Source: Flavobacterium sp. Root901 (GTDB lineage Bacteria; Bacteroidota; Bacteroidia; Flavobacteriales; Flavobacteriaceae). Taken from it: 64,000 nucleotides of DNA. Under the pieces are notes generated by a model, which saw only the letters and a program-made list of their open reading frames with translations, was not told the origin of the DNA and searched no databases. Numbering within the stretch: position 1 is the stretch's first letter; the number at the start of each line of letters is the position of its first letter. A program made the position numbers and the translations under genes. Positions 16,754 to 26,302 of this stretch are shown here, in pieces. Location: assembly GCF_001429765.1 (NCBI RefSeq), contig NZ_LMJB01000005.1, positions 126,549 through 190,548 on the forward strand, given 5' to 3'.

Positions 16754-19700
16754 TTATTTCACAACCTCAACCCAGAATCCTTTTGTTCTCGCTAAGAATG
16801 TATTATCGTACATAGCTTCGCATTGTAATCCAGGCAGATAATAATTTCCTAAATAGGATGCGTTTAACAGAATTCGGAAGACTTTAGTTTCTCTGGACTG
16901 CATTCCGAAATAGAAATTAGTTCTGTCATCACGAATATCAATATAATCGGCAGTATTGTTTACCGCATCTCCGTAATCTGTAAAACGTGTATTTACAATT
17001 TCGAATCCAGAAGGCAGAATTTGAGATAAAGCGACATTTTGAATACTTTCATTTCTTTGGTTTTTAACAGTAACCTCGGCAATAAATTCTGTTCCCTGAC
17101 TAATTTTTGAAACATTGATAACACTTCCTTTTCTGTTTTTGAAAACGATACTTGCAGAAACATCACTCTGGACAGCATTTTCCTGACCGATTGGTAATAT
17201 ACCTGTATTGAGCACGCGAACATAAACTGTATTGTTTTTAAGGTTTTTTAGTGTAATACTATTTGCTCCGCTCGCTGCAGACAAACTGCGGTCTGCAATT
17301 GTTTTTTGCGTGTTTATAGTTTCTCCTTTACCATTTTTGTTAAACTGAATATTGATTCCTTTTGGGCCGTTACTAATTGCAAATTTTGACATTGAATACA
17401 AACAGTAAGCAGTTGTCTGTGTACTCATCCATTGATTTGCAGACATTTGTTTGGCTAATTTTGAAGCCATTACAAATGCTTTTTGCTTTTGTCCTAAAAG
17501 CAGCATTGTTTCTAAAGCCATTGCCCTATTTCTTTCGTCTGAACCATAATAGTAATAATTATAGTCATCAGAAACATCAATACTTGTTTTTAAGAACAAA
17601 CTTTGTCCGGCTGATTTTTGACCTGCCAAAACATAAGCAGCAGCTAAACGAAGCATACTTTCGTTAGAAACACCCTTTGTTTCCCTCAATCTGTTCATCG
17701 AAGATAAATCGGCATTTCCTGCCAAAGCCAAAGTGTATAACCTGTAGGCCTGCGCCAGATCGTTACCATATTTTCGTTCAAAACGCCATTGTTTGGCTTC
17801 TTTCTGCTGATAAGAAAGCCATTTTGATTTAAAATTAATTGGCAGAACATATCCTTTTTTCTCTGCTTCAATTAAAAAATGTCCGGCATAAGAACTGCCC
17901 CAATCATCTGCTGCTGCATCTCCCTGCCAATAAGACAATCCTCCGTTTGCTAATTGAAAATTCCCTAATCTGGCAATTCCTGCGGCGATATTTTTTTGAA
18001 TTATATCTTTACGTCTGGTGTCAATATCAGCAACATCTGCTAAAAATAATTGTGGAAAAACAGACGATGTTGTCTGCTCCACGCAGCCATGCGGGTATTG
18101 AATAAGAAATTGCAGTCTTCCATTTAAATTCATGGAAGGCATAGACGAAACCTCCAGTCTTGCTTTATTACTTCCAGCCACACCAAATGTTTTCCACGAA
18201 AGTGTTTTAGTACTGTTTGGCGTCAAAATAATATCTGTAAAAGTACTTGTAACCGGATTTGGGTTCGTCATATCAATTTCAACATCATAAGTCGATTTTT
18301 CGTTTCCGGATGTTGCAATAACCTGTACTTTGGCAATTCCGGTTGCAGATCCTACGGCCAAATTAAAATAAGCCATTTTTTCGTCCGGCTGTGCAAAATT
18401 CAGTTTCTGTACCGTACTTCCTATAACTTTTAATCCGCTGCTTGTTTTTATCTGAACCAAAACATTTTTAATCTTGTTTTCTGTAGCAAAAACAGTAACC
18501 GGAATAGTCACTTTTTCCGAAGGAGAAATCTTTCTTGGCAACGAAGCCAAAACCATCAACGGACTTTTAACCGGAGTTGCTTTTTCAACACTTCCATAAG
18601 CACTTGTCGCTGCATCTCCTGCTACAACCATAGTTCGTACTGAGCCGATATATTTTGGAAGTTTTAATTGATGTGATTTTGTTTCTCCTTTTTCTAATTT
18701 AAACGGTCCATAATACAATACTACCGGTTTAAATCGATTTGCTTTTTTAGCTTTTCCGCCGCCTAAATCCTGATCTCCACCAATACTGAAAATCTGATTT
18801 ATCTTTCCTCCGTAAGCACCAATTACATCATCGTAAATATCCCAGGTTTTTACTCCTAAAGCTTCTCGAACGTAGAAACTATCCCATGCATTTGGTGTTT
18901 TAAAACGGGTTAAATCCAAAAGCCCTTCATCGACAACTGCAATGGTGTAAGTCATTTCCTTACCTGATTTTTCTCCAACTTTTACAGTAAATGGCTGTTC
19001 TGGTTTCAGGACATCAGGCATGTTTATGGTTGGTGCCAAAATCGTATTTTTATCTACAACTTCAATTGGCACGATTCCGTACATACGAATCGGTGAATCG
19101 TTTTTAGTAGAAGCATGAGGCTGTAACAATGTGATATTAAAATAAACGTTTGGTGCCATTGCTCCCGTAATTGGAACTTCTACTTTCGTTTCTCCTTTTT
19201 TTGTTTCTGCCCAAATTGTCTGTATAACCCTTGATCCGTTTTCAATAGAAATCAAAGCGCGTCCGCCTTCACTTGAAGGGAAAGAAATTTGTGCTTTTTC
19301 GCCAACAGCATAATTCTTTTTATCTGTAGAAAAAACCAACATATTGGCTGTTGAAGCGTCTCTGTTACGCGTTTTTCCAGACCAGATTGGCCAGTCTATA
19401 TTTGCCGTCAAAGCAGCAGCGTGCCCGTCGTTTGGATCTTCAACCCTAATCAGGTAACGTCCCCATTCTTCATCGGTTAAGGTAAATTGAAAACTTCCTC
19501 TTCCGCCGGAATCCGTATTAATTGCTAAAGTTTTATAAGCAGTTGTAGAGTTCGATGAATTATAGTTTGACAAATTATCGCTTGAAGAATCCCACCACCA
19601 TCTCCAGTCTACTTTATAAATCCTTACTTCCAGATTTCTAACGGCTTTTGGTCTTCCGTTTTCATCGACAGTAACCACTTCAAAACGATTATTCGTTCTG

Positions 19701-22432
19701 GTTTCAAGCATGTTGTACTTGTTTAATTCAGGAGATTTTATTCCCACATATGTTTTATATGGCGAATAAGTCGTCGAGATCACATCTGTACTAAAATCTC
19801 CGCCTTCTTCATACACTTTTGTAATAAATGAAGCACGCAGCATTCCGGGCGCCTGACCTTGTAATTTTGGCTGAATATTTACGGCTGCTTTTCCATTTTC
19901 GTTTAATTTTCCGGAGAAAACATTAATTTCCTCTGTACTAAACTGACGTACTAAATCGTCAAAAGTATATTTTTCATATCCTTTAAAAGTGGTGCTTTGC
20001 TGTGAAAACTTAGCCTGCATTTCTACATTCAGGTTTTTAGCAATTGCTCCGTGAAGCCAGGTTACTTCAAGATTGTCCGTATTTGGGTATGATGATGAAA
20101 GTGTTTTTCTTGTAAATGTGTTTTTGATTTTTAAACGATTTGGTTTAATCGTTTCAATCTTAATGCTTTTGTAAAATTTGGCACCGCCGACGCTTACCAT
20201 TGCTTCCCAATTTCCTGTTGGTGCGTCCTGATTTGTCGGCACTATAAATGCGTAGTGATTTAAGTCGTTTGTTTTTTGAACAGTTTGATAAACTGTTTTT
20301 CCATTCGGATCGTTTAATCTGAATTTAATTGGATGTGATTTTGGAAGTTTATTCGCTGCATCATTCAAAATAAAAGACAAATACAAATTATCTCCGGGAC
20401 GCCAGACACCTCTTTCTCCATAAATAAATCCTTTTAAACCTTTTTGTAAAGTCTCTCCGGCAACATCAAAATTACTGACAGATAAAGAAAGTCCGTCATC
20501 CAGTTTCACATAAGTCGATTGGTCGCCTAAAGACACAATAGCAAAATAGACGAATTTATCCAGCTGAAACGATGCAATTCCTTCACTGCTTGTCGCCTCT
20601 GTTCCAATTTTTTGCTGTTGAAAATTATACAAATCAACTCTTGCATTCGATATCGGTTCTGTGGTAACAATATTATTTACAGCAAACAAATACGATTTGT
20701 TTTCGCCTCTTTTTGCAATAACTCCCAAATCTGATGCTAAAATGTTAGTGGCAATTTTCGCATTATAATAATAAGATCCTGAGCAGGGATTCTGGCTTTC
20801 TCTCCATTCATAATCATCATAATAATAATCGTCGTAAGAGTTACCGCTGTAGTTTACGTCATTTTCATCAACTTCTTCTTCCTCTTCATTACCTGAATCA
20901 TCATCAGATGTTTCGCATTTATAAAGCGAATATTTCTTTTTATACTCAAACTCAACTCTGTAAATCGCTCCCGGTTCCGGTTTGATAATTTTAGATAAAT
21001 CTAAGGCATATGTATTCCATTTTGTCAAATTGACAAGTGTGCTTTCTTTTAAATTCAGCGTTGTTTTGGCAATGGGCTGCGCTACTTTTTTGAGGTTTTG
21101 TGCGCCGTTTAGTTCATTATACTGTAAGAACTGTAATATATTGTTTTTGTAAATTTTATAAACCTTTACATCAACTGCACTTAAATTTACGGCTTCGAAA
21201 TTCAGTTTTAAATTATTGGAACTAGGCAGAATTGTTCCGTTTTTAATAAAACGGACATTTGGTTTTATCTGGTCAAAAGATATTTTTTCAGAATAGTTTG
21301 CTTCCATTTTTTTGCCGTACTGGCTTTCAATTCCCTGAAAAACTTCCAAAAGCAATTCTCCTGTTATCACCTCTTCCGGAGCTTCATCGGGAACAACTTC
21401 CACTATATCTTCTGCCGGAGCTTCAACTGGAGCGGAGGCAGCAGAATCGACAACAACTGCGGCAGAATCAACTGTTACAACTGCAGATTCTTCCGCGACA
21501 ACAACTGGCGCAGGTTCTTCTTTTTTGGGCGTGGTTTCATTTGTAAAATATACTTTTAGTAAATTTCCCTGTGTAGAAAACTTTAAATTATTAGTGTTCT
21601 GAATCGAAACCAATCCTTTAAAATCCTGCCCTTTTTCTAAAGGTTCAGAAAAATTAATCAAAACCGACTGATTGTTTCCGTCCGGAACTTCAACCTTTAC
21701 AATTTTAAATTCGTTTATACTCGTAACCGGAAAATCTATTAGTCCTTTCTGATCGATATCAAAATCATTTCCATCGTATAAAATTTCAAGATTTGATGCT
21801 TCAGAAAAGCGCTGGATACTGTCAATTATAAAACGGAATTCCTTTGCCGGACCAGACACTTTGTCAAACTTAATTTTAAGATTACTGCCTTTTTGTTTGG
21901 CTTCAACCAGTTTTTGAGCAGTTTGAAGATCAATATTATCGGCTGTTTTCAAAACACAGTTTAAGTACTGATATTCTTTACTATAGGACTGAATATCACC
22001 AGTATTAATGGTAAAATCCTGTTTTATCGTTTTAACCGTAAAGTTAAATTTAGAAAGCGTTTCCTCTTTTTCTTTCGGAATTGCTGTCAGCTTATCTAAG
22101 TTTAAAGTAACCTGATATTCTGTTCCCGGTGCTAATTTTTTCTCTGGAATAAATGCTATCGTATTAGTAGAAAGTGCCACTACTTTTCCGTGTACACTTG
22201 GTGAAATATCAAACAAATCGTCGTCTAATTCCTGATTGGGTTTCCAGTCGTTTTTATCGAATGCCAAAACAACCCGAATATCAGAATCGGAAGAAACGAT
22301 TCCGCCTGTAAAGCTGGTTATGTACTCTTTAAATAATGAAAAATCGGAATTGAAATCTGCAGCCGATTTCCTGCCGCAGGATTGAAAAATAAAAAACACA
22401 AAAAATACGAGAACTAAACCTTTTGCTTTCAC
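16754..22432 (-). CDS. Bacterial alpha-2-macroglobulin family lipoprotein (YfhM-like)
   Basis: A 1892-residue protein. The signal ends IFQSC (Cys19), so it is lipidated and periplasm-facing. MG-type beta domains run through the first two thirds, including an RGVWRPGDNLYLSF-type MG2 segment near residue 675. The thioester-domain motif HGCVEQTTS places Cys about 1450; C-x-E-Q is the reactive thioester pattern, and E. coli YfhM has CLEQ. Residues about 304-352 are a Val/Ala/Glu/Pro-rich stretch and about 514-551 an acidic Tyr/Asp-rich insertion. It is thought to trap foreign proteases. It is the first gene of a unit with pbpC. Confidence 0.95.
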   Translation of the reverse strand: MKAKGLVLVFFVFFIFQSCGRKSAADFNSDFSLFKEYITSFTGGIVSSDSDIRVVLAFDKNDWKPNQELDDDLFDISPSVHGKVVALSTNTIAFIPEKKLAPGTEYQVTLNLDKLTAIPKEKEETLSKFNFTVKTIKQDFTINTGDIQSYSKEYQYLNCVLKTADNIDLQTAQKLVEAKQKGSNLKIKFDKVSGPAKEFRFIIDSIQRFSEASNLEILYDGNDFDIDQKGLIDFPVTSINEFKIVKVEVPDGNNQSVLINFSEPLEKGQDFKGLVSIQNTNNLKFSTQGNLLKVYFTNETTPKKEEPAPVVVAEESAVVTVDSAAVVVDSAASAPVEAPAEDIVEVVPDEAPEEVITGELLLEVFQGIESQYGKKMEANYSEKISFDQIKPNVRFIKNGTILPSSNNLKLNFEAVNLSAVDVKVYKIYKNNILQFLQYNELNGAQNLKKVAQPIAKTTLNLKESTLVNLTKWNTYALDLSKIIKPEPGAIYRVEFEYKKKYSLYKCETSDDDSGNEEEEEVDENDVNYSGNSYDDYYYDDYEWRESQNPCSGSYYYNAKIATNILASDLGVIAKRGENKSYLFAVNNIVTTEPISNARVDLYNFQQQKIGTEATSSEGIASFQLDKFVYFAIVSLGDQSTYVKLDDGLSLSVSNFDVAGETLQKGLKGFIYGERGVWRPGDNLYLSFILNDAANKLPKSHPIKFRLNDPNGKTVYQTVQKTNDLNHYAFIVPTNQDAPTGNWEAMVSVGGAKFYKSIKIETIKPNRLKIKNTFTRKTLSSSYPNTDNLEVTWLHGAIAKNLNVEMQAKFSQQSTTFKGYEKYTFDDLVRQFSTEEINVFSGKLNENGKAAVNIQPKLQGQAPGMLRASFITKVYEEGGDFSTDVISTTYSPYKTYVGIKSPELNKYNMLETRTNNRFEVVTVDENGRPKAVRNLEVRIYKVDWRWWWDSSSDNLSNYNSSNSTTAYKTLAINTDSGGRGSFQFTLTDEEWGRYLIRVEDPNDGHAAALTANIDWPIWSGKTRNRDASTANMLVFSTDKKNYAVGEKAQISFPSSEGGRALISIENGSRVIQTIWAETKKGETKVEVPITGAMAPNVYFNITLLQPHASTKNDSPIRMYGIVPIEVVDKNTILAPTINMPDVLKPEQPFTVKVGEKSGKEMTYTIAVVDEGLLDLTRFKTPNAWDSFYVREALGVKTWDIYDDVIGAYGGKINQIFSIGGDQDLGGGKAKKANRFKPVVLYYGPFKLEKGETKSHQLKLPKYIGSVRTMVVAGDAATSAYGSVEKATPVKSPLMVLASLPRKISPSEKVTIPVTVFATENKIKNVLVQIKTSSGLKVIGSTVQKLNFAQPDEKMAYFNLAVGSATGIAKVQVIATSGNEKSTYDVEIDMTNPNPVTSTFTDIILTPNSTKTLSWKTFGVAGSNKARLEVSSMPSMNLNGRLQFLIQYPHGCVEQTTSSVFPQLFLADVADIDTRRKDIIQKNIAAGIARLGNFQLANGGLSYWQGDAAADDWGSSYAGHFLIEAEKKGYVLPINFKSKWLSYQQKEAKQWRFERKYGNDLAQAYRLYTLALAGNADLSSMNRLRETKGVSNESMLRLAAAYVLAGQKSAGQSLFLKTSIDVSDDYNYYYYGSDERNRAMALETMLLLGQKQKAFVMASKLAKQMSANQWMSTQTTAYCLYSMSKFAISNGPKGINIQFNKNGKGETINTQKTIADRSLSAASGANSITLKNLKNNTVYVRVLNTGILPIGQENAVQSDVSASIVFKNRKGSVINVSKISQGTEFIAEVTVKNQRNESIQNVALSQILPSGFEIVNTRFTDYGDAVNNTADYIDIRDDRTNFYFGMQSRETKVFRILLNASYLGNYYLPGLQCEAMYDNTFLARTKGFWVEVVK

Positions 22433-22651
22433 TTTTATTTAGAGTTAATGGTTAACAAACTAGAATTTAATACGATTTACCGTTAAAGCCAATAACAGCA
22501 AAATCTGATTTTAAATTATGTTAAAAGTAAAATTTTTTTACAATCTTTTAAGAAGAAAATTCGCTATCATTACTTATTTAACTTTTGTTGAAGATTAACA
22601 AAGATGGTGCATTAAAATATGCTATATTTCGAACTTTTAAGAATACAAAAA

Positions 22652-23182
22652 ATGTCAAGCATTAATAGAAAACATTCTGCTGTAAATGAATCAATTACAA
22701 AGGACAAACCCGTAATTATATATCTTTTGTGTGCAGCAACATTTATTATATCACTAGGTTTTTTCGATTATTATGTTTTGCCGGCTTCAAAAACTACTGA
22801 TGTAATAACTCATTATGCCATTCAAACTTCCGGAAAGTCCAAGGATAAGGTTTGTTATCATTATTACACACAGAAAGGTTTTACTTTTTCAACAGTAAAA
22901 AAATATATTGAAGAGAATAATATCGAAATTAAATATTCTTTATTATTTAAATCTGTAACAAGCGTGAAGTCTAAAACCAATGATTATACAAATCGGCTTT
23001 CTAATGGTTTAAGCAATAACGGAATTCTATTCTATTTTTGCCTAGTCTTTCTTTTTTCAATTGCAATAAGTTTGAAAATACTTATGTCCAAAAAAGGTTA
23101 CTCCGAAAATACTTATTTCAACATTATTTGTTTTAATGGCTTTATGGTATTTGTATGTCTTTATATGATGTATTTGTATTAA
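22652..23182 (+). CDS. Unidentified small membrane protein
   Basis: Starting at 22652 gives 176 residues; an upstream in-frame ATG at 22619 would overlap a TATATTTC element that looks like a -7 site, so the later start is preferred. Three hydrophobic helices are seen (near the start: PVIIYLLCAATFIISLGFF; and two in the C-terminal third), with a polar loop of about 70 residues that includes SGKSKDKVCYHYYTQKG. The family is not recognised. It stands alone, divergent from the macroglobulin gene, at the edge of an accessory patch. Confidence 0.65.
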   Translation: MSSINRKHSAVNESITKDKPVIIYLLCAATFIISLGFFDYYVLPASKTTDVITHYAIQTSGKSKDKVCYHYYTQKGFTFSTVKKYIEENNIEIKYSLLFKSVTSVKSKTNDYTNRLSNGLSNNGILFYFCLVFLFSIAISLKILMSKKGYSENTYFNIICFNGFMVFVCLYMMYLY

Positions 23183-23197
23183 AAGCACGTAATTATT

Positions 23198-23256
23198 TTT
23201 CTCCTTTTCCAGAAAAAATCATTTCATTGCATCAGCCAATTCATTGACCATAACGC
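23198..23256 (-). pseudogene. Decayed second copy of the tadA 3' end
   Basis: The minus-strand frame reads GVMVNELADAMK, stop, FFLEKEK. The C-terminus of the intact tadA at 24880-25323 reads GVMANEAADLMKRFFLERRK. The two align across 20 positions, with an in-frame TGA where tadA has Arg. It has no upstream remainder; the frame before it is closed by TAA at 23257-23259. It is a fragment left by duplication, recombination or insertion near tadA, on the far side of the two accessory genes. Confidence 0.75.
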
Positions 23257-23413
23257 CTTAAAAATAAATTAGTACTCAATTGCCGTCATTCGAAAATTAG
23301 TAGATATTGTAACAGGCATTGCCTGCTTTAGTAGGACCATTTATCCATTGAAAGTCTCAATAGGAATATCTTTAATTTTTTAATCAAAGAATTTATATTT
23401 ATAAAAAAAAAAA

Positions 23414-24046
23414 TTAAAGCTCTGTTCCAAGTTTAGATAAAACAGCATTCATTTCATCAAAATGCTCTTCGGAATTTGATGCATAAAACATTTGATTGCT
23501 GCTCATAATCACAATTACATCATCGTCATAATTTCCATAAAATTTAGCTCCTTCAACCCATTGCGTTAATGAAACTCCTTTGTTAGAAAAATTTTCGGTA
23601 ACAAAATTAATTTCATTAGGTTCCAACTCATAAAATGTTTCACTTGTAAATTCTAAGGCAAATCCTGCTTGTAAATATGCCATTGCCGTAAAAAAATTTG
23701 TCAAAGTTTCTGTTTCCAGATTCCATTCTTTTTCATCATAACTCATATACACCGGCGGATTTGGTTTCGATAAGTCATCTTTACGAATTCCCCAAACACA
23801 AACATGTTGATTTTCGGTATAAAAAATCAGGTATTCATTAGTGGCGTAATTTGGCAAACGATCAAGGGTAACCAATGAATCCTGTGACTGATTTAATTCA
23901 AAAATTTTCCCTAATTCAGTATAATAGTCTACAAATGTTTGTGGAAGATTTCCCAAAGCATTTTTAACCATTTGCATTTCATCAACAGAAAAACCATTTG
24001 GCTCTGTAATATGAAATAGCTTTTTAATTGTTGAGAAATCTGTCAT
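23414..24046 (-). CDS. SMI1/KNR4-like (SUKH-type) protein, possible immunity protein
   Basis: A 210-residue cytoplasmic protein without signal or helices. The N-terminal pattern (helix, then LPQTFVDYYTELGKI, then NEYLIFYTENQHVCVWGI) resembles SMI1/KNR4/SUKH proteins, many of which neutralise polymorphic toxins; this is recognition by eye. It starts 2 nt after the stop of the 223-residue gene, so the pair is one operon. No intact toxin gene is nearby, so it may be an orphan immunity gene. The flanks hold gene debris, a sign of an accessory patch. Confidence 0.6.
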   Translation of the reverse strand: MTDFSTIKKLFHITEPNGFSVDEMQMVKNALGNLPQTFVDYYTELGKIFELNQSQDSLVTLDRLPNYATNEYLIFYTENQHVCVWGIRKDDLSKPNPPVYMSYDEKEWNLETETLTNFFTAMAYLQAGFALEFTSETFYELEPNEINFVTENFSNKGVSLTQWVEGAKFYGNYDDDVIVIMSSNQMFYASNSEEHFDEMNAVLSKLGTEL

Positions 24047-24048
24047 AC

Positions 24049-24720
24049 TTATTTATCTTGATAAAAATTAAGAGGAAGTTGAAACAAAATGTTATCTCCA
24101 TGAAATCTATTAATAACTACAATATTATTATTAATCAATTCTATATCTTTAAACTTATAATAGAAAATAATTTCATCTGGAGGAGTTGTTAATATAATTT
24201 GATTAAAAATTTCATTCCCTTTATCTGAAACAATTAATCGCAGCTCAAATTTATCAAGATCGATAGAACAATGGAGTTTACATTTTAATCCATTTTTTTT
24301 AAATGTTCTTTCTTTAAAAGTCCATTCATTTTTATAATTAAGGTTTTTTAATTCATCAAGCCAAAAAAATAATTCGGAAAGTGGTAATTTGTATACTTTA
24401 TTGCATTCTTCTAACCCCAGCTTATATAATTTTGAATAATAATCTCCCAAATATTGTTTTCCTGTTTTTAGACATTCATCAATATCAAAATGAATTCCAA
24501 CCGAAACAGCAGAGGAACTGTTACGATATACTTTTTCAGGATTGCTTTGTCCGACTACACAAACTCTGTTAAATCCTCCTGCATTAAATTTTAATTTTGC
24601 CAAATTTCGAGAAAGGTAATTCCCAATATATCTAGTCTGATATCTTATAAGTGACAAATCTTCTGGTCTATTTTGAAATTCTACCAAATCTGGATAAAGG
24701 AAAATATTTTTTAATAACAT
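24049..24720 (-). CDS. Unidentified protein, partner of the SMI1-like gene
   Basis: A 223-residue, probably cytoplasmic protein; no signal peptide or membrane helix. It is rich in Leu, Lys, Asn and aromatic residues, with beta-type stretches near the C-terminus (IILTTPPDEIIFYYKFKDIELI). Codon and base use are more AT-rich than in the flanking housekeeping genes. It is first in a two-gene operon with the SMI1-like gene (2-nt gap). I do not recognise the family; by location it could be another immunity-type protein. Confidence 0.6.
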   Translation of the reverse strand: MLLKNIFLYPDLVEFQNRPEDLSLIRYQTRYIGNYLSRNLAKLKFNAGGFNRVCVVGQSNPEKVYRNSSSAVSVGIHFDIDECLKTGKQYLGDYYSKLYKLGLEECNKVYKLPLSELFFWLDELKNLNYKNEWTFKERTFKKNGLKCKLHCSIDLDKFELRLIVSDKGNEIFNQIILTTPPDEIIFYYKFKDIELINNNIVVINRFHGDNILFQLPLNFYQDK

Positions 24721-24736
24721 AATTTTAAAAAATATA

Positions 24737-24859
24737 TTAGTTTAGATCGCTTAATCTAATTTTTAAAACTTCTACTTGTTCTTGAACCGCTTTAATAACA
24801 TTTGAATCATTTCCCCACATATCGAGAAACCCCTAATCATCATCTGGCAAAGATATAAA
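24737..24859 (-). pseudogene. C-terminal remnant of an unknown gene
   Basis: The minus-strand frame reads SLPDDD, stop (TAG), then GFLDMWGNDSNVIKAVQEQV and on to IRLSDLN and TAA at 24739-24737. The residues after the stop look like a normal helical protein C-terminus and the same frame continues before the TAG, where a one-base change from TGG (Trp) would restore reading. No complete gene precedes it, since intact tadA starts its 3' end at 24880. Confidence 0.5.
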
Positions 24860-24879
24860 AAAGTAAGAAATGTTTTAAA

Positions 24880-25323
24880 CTATTTCCTTCTCTCCAGAAA
24901 AAAACGTTTCATTAAATCGGCAGCTTCATTGGCCATAACTCCGGAAACAACGGTAGTTTTAGGATGTAATTTTGTTCCCATATTTAAAAATCCGCGCTGT
25001 TCGTCGCGTGCACCAAAAACGATTTTAGAAATCTGGCTCCAGTACAAAGCACCTGCGCACATTTGGCAGGGTTCAAGCGTAACATAAAGTGTGCAGTCTT
25101 TTAAATATTTACCGCCAAGAAAATTCGCTGCTGCGGTTATGGACTGCATTTCGGCATGAGCGGTAACATCATTAAGCAATTCTGTTAAGTTATGGCTTCT
25201 TGCAATTACTTTATCGGCCACAACGATAATGGCTCCAACAGGAATTTCGCCTTTTGCAAAGGCTTCTTCAGCTTCCTGCAAAGCCTTTTTCATGAAATAT
25301 TCGTCGGTGAAAGGATTTTCCAT
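24880..25323 (-). CDS. tadA: tRNA-specific adenosine deaminase TadA
   Basis: A 147-residue cytidine-deaminase-fold enzyme. The zinc and catalytic motif HAE is at residues 56-58, and PCQMC supplies Cys86 and Cys89. YFMKKALQEAEEAFAKGEIP is the typical start. It converts A34 to inosine in tRNA-Arg(ACG), an essential wobble change. It is divergent from the TonB-like gene. A degenerate copy of its last 20 codons lies 1.6 kb away at 23198-23256. Confidence 0.95.
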   Translation of the reverse strand: MENPFTDEYFMKKALQEAEEAFAKGEIPVGAIIVVADKVIARSHNLTELLNDVTAHAEMQSITAAANFLGGKYLKDCTLYVTLEPCQMCAGALYWSQISKIVFGARDEQRGFLNMGTKLHPKTTVVSGVMANEAADLMKRFFLERRK

Positions 25324-25385
25324 AATTGCAAAAATAGGATTTTAGAATATATTTTTTATTACATTTAAACTTTGATATTTGTATA

Positions 25386-26249
25386 ATGGAAAGAAAACAT
25401 AAAATCACTATTCCTGAACCGTGCCATGAAGACTGGAACAAAATGTCTCCAAATGGAAATGGCCGTTTTTGTTTGAGCTGCTCTAAAACTGTAGTTGATT
25501 TTACAGCGATGCTTCCTGATGAAATCCAGCATTTTTTTGTTCAAAATCAAAATAATAAAGTTTGCGCAAGGTTTAGAAAATCACAATTGGATAATGTTAC
25601 CATTCAAATTCCGAATCGCGTTTTGTATGCACAAACTAATTATTACAAAATGTTTTTATTAGCATTGTTTGTCGCAATGGGAACAACTTTATTTAGCTGT
25701 CAGGATAAAGAAGGTAAAAAACAGAAAATTGATAAAATCGAAGTTGTAAAAGATACCGTTGCAGAAGAACAAATTATGGTTGGAGAACCTACAGTTAATT
25801 CAAATTCTGCAGGGAACCATTTACCTCCGCCTCCGCCTCCGCCAAAAGTTGATCATGTCAAGTTTGTAAAACCTACAAGCACCAAAAATGAAAAAACAAA
25901 ATCTACAAAAGCCAGCACCAAAAAAACTGTAGAAGAACCTGTTTATAACAGAGGAGTTGCGATTGAAACCAATGCAGAATTTCCGGGCGGAATTGAACAA
26001 TTCTATAATTATTTTGGAAAAGAATTTAAAAAACCTGAAAATATAACTACCAAAAATCTTAAAATCAATCTTGCTTTTGCAGTAGAAAGAAACGGATCTG
26101 TATCATATCTGCAATGCGCTCCTGCCGTGGATAATGCCCTACAACAAGAAATTATCAGAGTTTTAAGTTTATGTCCGAAATGGCAGCCGGGAGAATCAAA
26201 CGGAAAAAAAATCAGGATGCAGTATTCTTTACCAATTGTATTGCAATAG
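25386..26249 (+). CDS. TonB-like protein with C-terminal energy-transducer domain
   Basis: A 287-residue protein. Residues 1-50 contain CHEDWNKMSPNGNGRFCLSC, two paired Cys groups that suggest a small metal-binding head found in other Bacteroidota TonB-like proteins. One hydrophobic segment (about 82-100) follows, then a Pro-rich stretch (LPPPPPPPKVDHVKFVKP, about 141-158), and from about 190 a TonB C-terminal domain (AEFPGGIEQFYNYF; LSLCPKWQPGESNGKKIRMQ). A cytoplasmic metal-binding head with a periplasmic TonB-like tail is inferred. It is not next to a TonB-dependent receptor, so its partner is unknown. Confidence 0.8.
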   Translation: MERKHKITIPEPCHEDWNKMSPNGNGRFCLSCSKTVVDFTAMLPDEIQHFFVQNQNNKVCARFRKSQLDNVTIQIPNRVLYAQTNYYKMFLLALFVAMGTTLFSCQDKEGKKQKIDKIEVVKDTVAEEQIMVGEPTVNSNSAGNHLPPPPPPPKVDHVKFVKPTSTKNEKTKSTKASTKKTVEEPVYNRGVAIETNAEFPGGIEQFYNYFGKEFKKPENITTKNLKINLAFAVERNGSVSYLQCAPAVDNALQQEIIRVLSLCPKWQPGESNGKKIRMQYSLPIVLQ

Positions 26250-26302
26250 ATCTCGGCAATAAAATTAAATTTAAAAACCGTAAATTTGCTTTTTACCTTA
26301 CA

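Noticed and set aside
17377..18105. Plus-strand frames of 96 and 88 codons inside the macroglobulin gene
   Set aside because: They are antisense shadows of a clearly conserved coding region.
21259..21546. A Leu/Gln-rich 95-codon plus-strand frame
   Set aside because: It is the mirror of the Val/Ala/Glu-rich linker of the macroglobulin on the other strand.
23257..23413. A minus-strand frame reading QWINGPTKAGNACYNIY and a stop, seen as a possible toxin tail
   Set aside because: Only about 19 codons are open before a stop, and nothing else supports it; left as non-coding debris.
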